DNA from: DATECU01 sp035286745
GTDB taxonomy: Bacteria > Acidobacteriota > Vicinamibacteria > Fen-336
DNA: 7,771 bases
NCBI GenBank assembly: GCA_035286745.1
Contig: DATECU010000215.1
Span: forward strand, 1 to 7,771
Direction of reading: 5' to 3'
The translations under genes and the position numbers were made by a program. This document shows, piece by piece, positions 6,170 to 7,771 of this stretch; positions within the stretch are counted from its first letter, which is position 1, and each line of letters begins with the position of its first letter. The notes beneath the pieces were generated by a model that did not search any database, was not told the DNA's origin, and saw nothing but the letters and a program-made list of their open reading frames with translations.

Positions 6170-6643
6170 ATGCCCCGATCCCCGAAGACCCGCCTCAGCC
6201 ACCTCGACGCCCAGGGCAAGGCCCGCATGGTCGACGTCTCCGGCAAGCCGGTCACCGCCCGGGAGGCGGTGGCGCGCGGGCGCATCGTCATCTCGCCGAC
6301 CGCCATGCGTTTGGTGAGAGCCGGCAAGCTGGAGAAGGGCGGGGTCACCGAGGTGGCGCGGCTGGCCGGCATCCTGGCCGCCAAACGCACCGACCAGGCG
6401 ATCCCTCTCTGTCACCCGCTGCCCCTGACCCAGGTGGACGTCGATCTTCATCCCCGTCGCGACGGCTTCGAGATCGAGGCCCGCGTGCGCACCGATGCCA
6501 GAACCGGCGCCGAGATGGAGGCCTTGCACGCGGTGGCGGTGGCCGCCCTTACCGTCTACGACATGGTGAAGGCGGCCGACAAGGCCATGGTGATCGGCGA
6601 CATCCGTTTGGTGAAGAAGACCGGGGGCAAGAGCGGGACGTGA
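6170..6643 (+). CDS. moaC: Cyclic pyranopterin monophosphate synthase MoaC
   Basis: MoaC, acting after the radical SAM enzyme MoaA, turns 3',8-cyclo-7,8-dihydro-GTP into cyclic pyranopterin monophosphate in the first part of molybdenum cofactor synthesis. The 157 residues cover the whole family length. Visible signatures are LSHLDAQGKARMVDVSGKPVTAREA (9-33 region), EKGGVTEVARLAGILAAKRT with the conserved Lys56, LCHPLPL (80-86), TGAEMEALHAVAVAALTVYD (112-131), Asp131 and Lys134 in YDMVK (matching the catalytic Asp/Lys pair of E. coli MoaC), and DIRLVKKTGGKSG at the end. The ATG start is 10 nt past moeA, and its GAGG ribosome site (6158-6161) overlaps the moeA stop codon, so translation is likely coupled. 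No moaA, moaB, moaD or moaE is in the window, so the rest of the pathway is encoded elsewhere. Confidence 0.97.
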   Translation: MPRSPKTRLSHLDAQGKARMVDVSGKPVTAREAVARGRIVISPTAMRLVRAGKLEKGGVTEVARLAGILAAKRTDQAIPLCHPLPLTQVDVDLHPRRDGFEIEARVRTDARTGAEMEALHAVAVAALTVYDMVKAADKAMVIGDIRLVKKTGGKSGT

Positions 6644-6648
6644 TTGAG

Positions 6649-6677
6649 CTGGGGGGTGCTTCCGTCGCACCCCCCAG
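6649..6677. terminator. Bidirectional hairpin terminator between convergent genes
   Basis: A perfect 11-bp GC-rich stem (CTGGGGGGTGC at 6649-6659 pairing with GCACCCCCCAG at 6667-6677) encloses a 7-nt loop TTCCGTC. It fills most of the 38-nt gap between the moaC stop and the stop of the converging TPR gene. Neither strand has a run of T behind the stem, so it is not a classical intrinsic terminator, but its position and strength suggest it ends or protects both transcripts. Confidence 0.75.
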
Positions 6678-6681
6678 AGAT

Positions 6682-7771
6682 CTAACGATCTGCCGCCCGG
6701 TGGACCCGCAGCGCGGCCTCGAGCTTCCGCGCCTTCGCCACCTCGGCGCCGGCGTCGGCCGAGCGACCCTGCCGGTTGTAGACGTCGGCGAGGACGTAGT
6801 GGCCGAGCGGCGCGACCGTCGAGCGGTTGTCGGCGGCTAGACCGCGCCGGGCCAGGTCGGCCGCCTGGTCCAGCCGTCCGGCTCCCAGTTCCTCCCGCGC
6901 CAGGAACAGGAAAGCGGGAGAGAACTCGGGCGCCGTCTCGATGGAAAGGCGCAGTTCCGCGAGGTAGCCGTCGCGGTCACCCCGCTGACGCAGCAACTGA
7001 GCGAGGTTGAAACGGGCTCGGCCTTGGTCGGCGTAGAGCGAGAGCTCGTCGCGGTAGAGCTTCTCCGCCCCCGTCAGATCCCCGCGGCCCTCGATGATGC
7101 GCGCCAGGTTGAAGCGGCTCGAGCGCAGGTCCTCCTCCAGTTCCAGGCCGCGGCGCACCAGGCGCTCGGCCTCGGCCAGGTTCCCGCGCCCGAAGGCGAG
7201 GGCAGCCAGGCTGTTGTAGGCCGCCCCCATCTTCGGGTTGTGCTTGAGTGCCTCGTGGAAGGTCTGCTCGGACTCCTGGGAGCGCCCGAGGTCGAGGTAC
7301 AGGGTCGCCAACTGGTACCAGATCTGCGGCGATCGCGGCTCGATTCGCAGCACCGAACGGTACCCCTCGACGGCGGCGTCGGCTCGCCCTTGGGCCCGGT
7401 AGATCTCGGCCAGCGCAGCCAGCGCCTGCTCGTTGTCGCGCTGGATTCCCAAGGCGCGCTGGTAGGCGGCGATGGCATCCGTCATCCGCTTGAGGCGTCG
7501 CAGCCAGCCGCCCAAGGTGAGGTGGGCGTCGATGACGCCTGGATCCTCGGCGATGACCGTTTCCAGCTTGCGGACCGCGTCGTCGTAGCGCTCGTCCTTG
7601 GCCAGGGCCCGTGCCTCACCGATCCGTGCGAAGAGGCCGATCTTGTCCTTGGGATCGGGGAGAACGGCCTCGGGATCCACCGTCGGTCCCCCGCCGACGT
7701 AGCCGAGGGCCGCCAGACGCTGCAGGGTCTCCGGGTCGAGGTTGTTCTTGTCGGGGGCGGCCTGCACCCCG
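6682..7771 (-). CDS. TPR-repeat protein, probable C-terminal part of a sulfatase-TPR fusion (5' partial)
   Basis: The frame is open through the right edge, so only the C-terminal 361-363 residues are seen. After a linker with LDPETLQRLAALGYVGGG come about nine tetratricopeptide repeats of 34 residues: approximate starts, counted from the GTG at 7767, are 43, 77, 112, 146, 180, 214, 248, 282 and 317. Typical TPR positions are clear, for example YQLATLYLDLGRSQESEQTF and YNSLAALAFGRGNLAEAERL. TPRs form a superhelix that binds partner proteins. The LAALGYVGG linker often follows a sulfatase/alkaline phosphatase-fold domain in sulfatase-TPR proteins of Acidobacteriota-like bacteria; that the missing N-terminus is such a domain is inference. 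The GTG at 7767 could be a start, but no ribosome site can be seen upstream. It converges on moaC. No membrane segment is visible in this part. Confidence 0.85.
   Translation of the reverse strand, partial: GVQAAPDKNNLDPETLQRLAALGYVGGGPTVDPEAVLPDPKDKIGLFARIGEARALAKDERYDDAVRKLETVIAEDPGVIDAHLTLGGWLRRLKRMTDAIAAYQRALGIQRDNEQALAALAEIYRAQGRADAAVEGYRSVLRIEPRSPQIWYQLATLYLDLGRSQESEQTFHEALKHNPKMGAAYNSLAALAFGRGNLAEAERLVRRGLELEEDLRSSRFNLARIIEGRGDLTGAEKLYRDELSLYADQGRARFNLAQLLRQRGDRDGYLAELRLSIETAPEFSPAFLFLAREELGAGRLDQAADLARRGLAADNRSTVAPLGHYVLADVYNRQGRSADAGAEVAKARKLEAALRVHRAADR

Noticed and set aside
4966..6390. 474-codon open frame on the - strand
   Set aside because: Antisense to moeA and part of moaC, both with full motif sets; composition is His/Gly/Arg-rich shadow sequence.
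1..7771. Defence system, phage or transposon remnant, CRISPR array, tRNA gene
   Set aside because: All space is taken by recognised housekeeping genes plus one small orphan and one TPR protein; no spaced repeats, terminal inverted repeats, integrase or transposase motifs were seen.

Overview
The window is a GC-rich, densely packed bacterial chromosome segment with no mobile element, CRISPR array, tRNA or rRNA that I can see. Lineage cannot be proven from it. The high GC, the many TTG/GTG starts and a TPR-rich protein carrying the LAALGYVGG-type linker common behind sulfatase domains in Acidobacteriota and similar phyla fit an Acidobacteriota-like organism. That assignment is an inference.

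Layout. A leftward block occupies roughly 1-4855. In transcription order it runs: mtnA (methylthioribose-1-phosphate isomerase), tsaD (tRNA t6A synthesis), a 91-residue orphan protein, a glycerate 2-kinase of the DUF4147/MOFRL type, and grpE (DnaK nucleotide-exchange factor), which runs off the left edge. Gaps are 21 nt (mtnA-tsaD), 109 nt (tsaD-orphan, containing a sigma70-like promoter and a short heptamer repeat), 10 nt (orphan-glycerate kinase) and 81 nt (glycerate kinase-grpE, containing a perfect TATAAT). The block is therefore probably three transcription units: mtnA-tsaD, orphan-kinase, and grpE.

A divergent 89-nt intergenic region (4856-4944) separates mtnA from a rightward molybdenum-cofactor pair, moeA-moaC (4945-6643, 10-nt gap). 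A perfect 11-bp stem hairpin follows. It is shared with a convergent leftward gene encoding at least nine TPR repeats, whose 5' part lies beyond the right edge and may encode a sulfatase.

Functionally these are mostly housekeeping genes: Moco synthesis, tRNA modification, methionine salvage, glycerate phosphorylation and protein folding. I found no clearly new multi-gene system. The most unusual items are a GrpE with an acidic/proline-rich C-terminal extension of at least 90 residues, the orphan His/Cys-containing small protein with its own promoter, and the predominance of non-ATG starts (five of seven visible).
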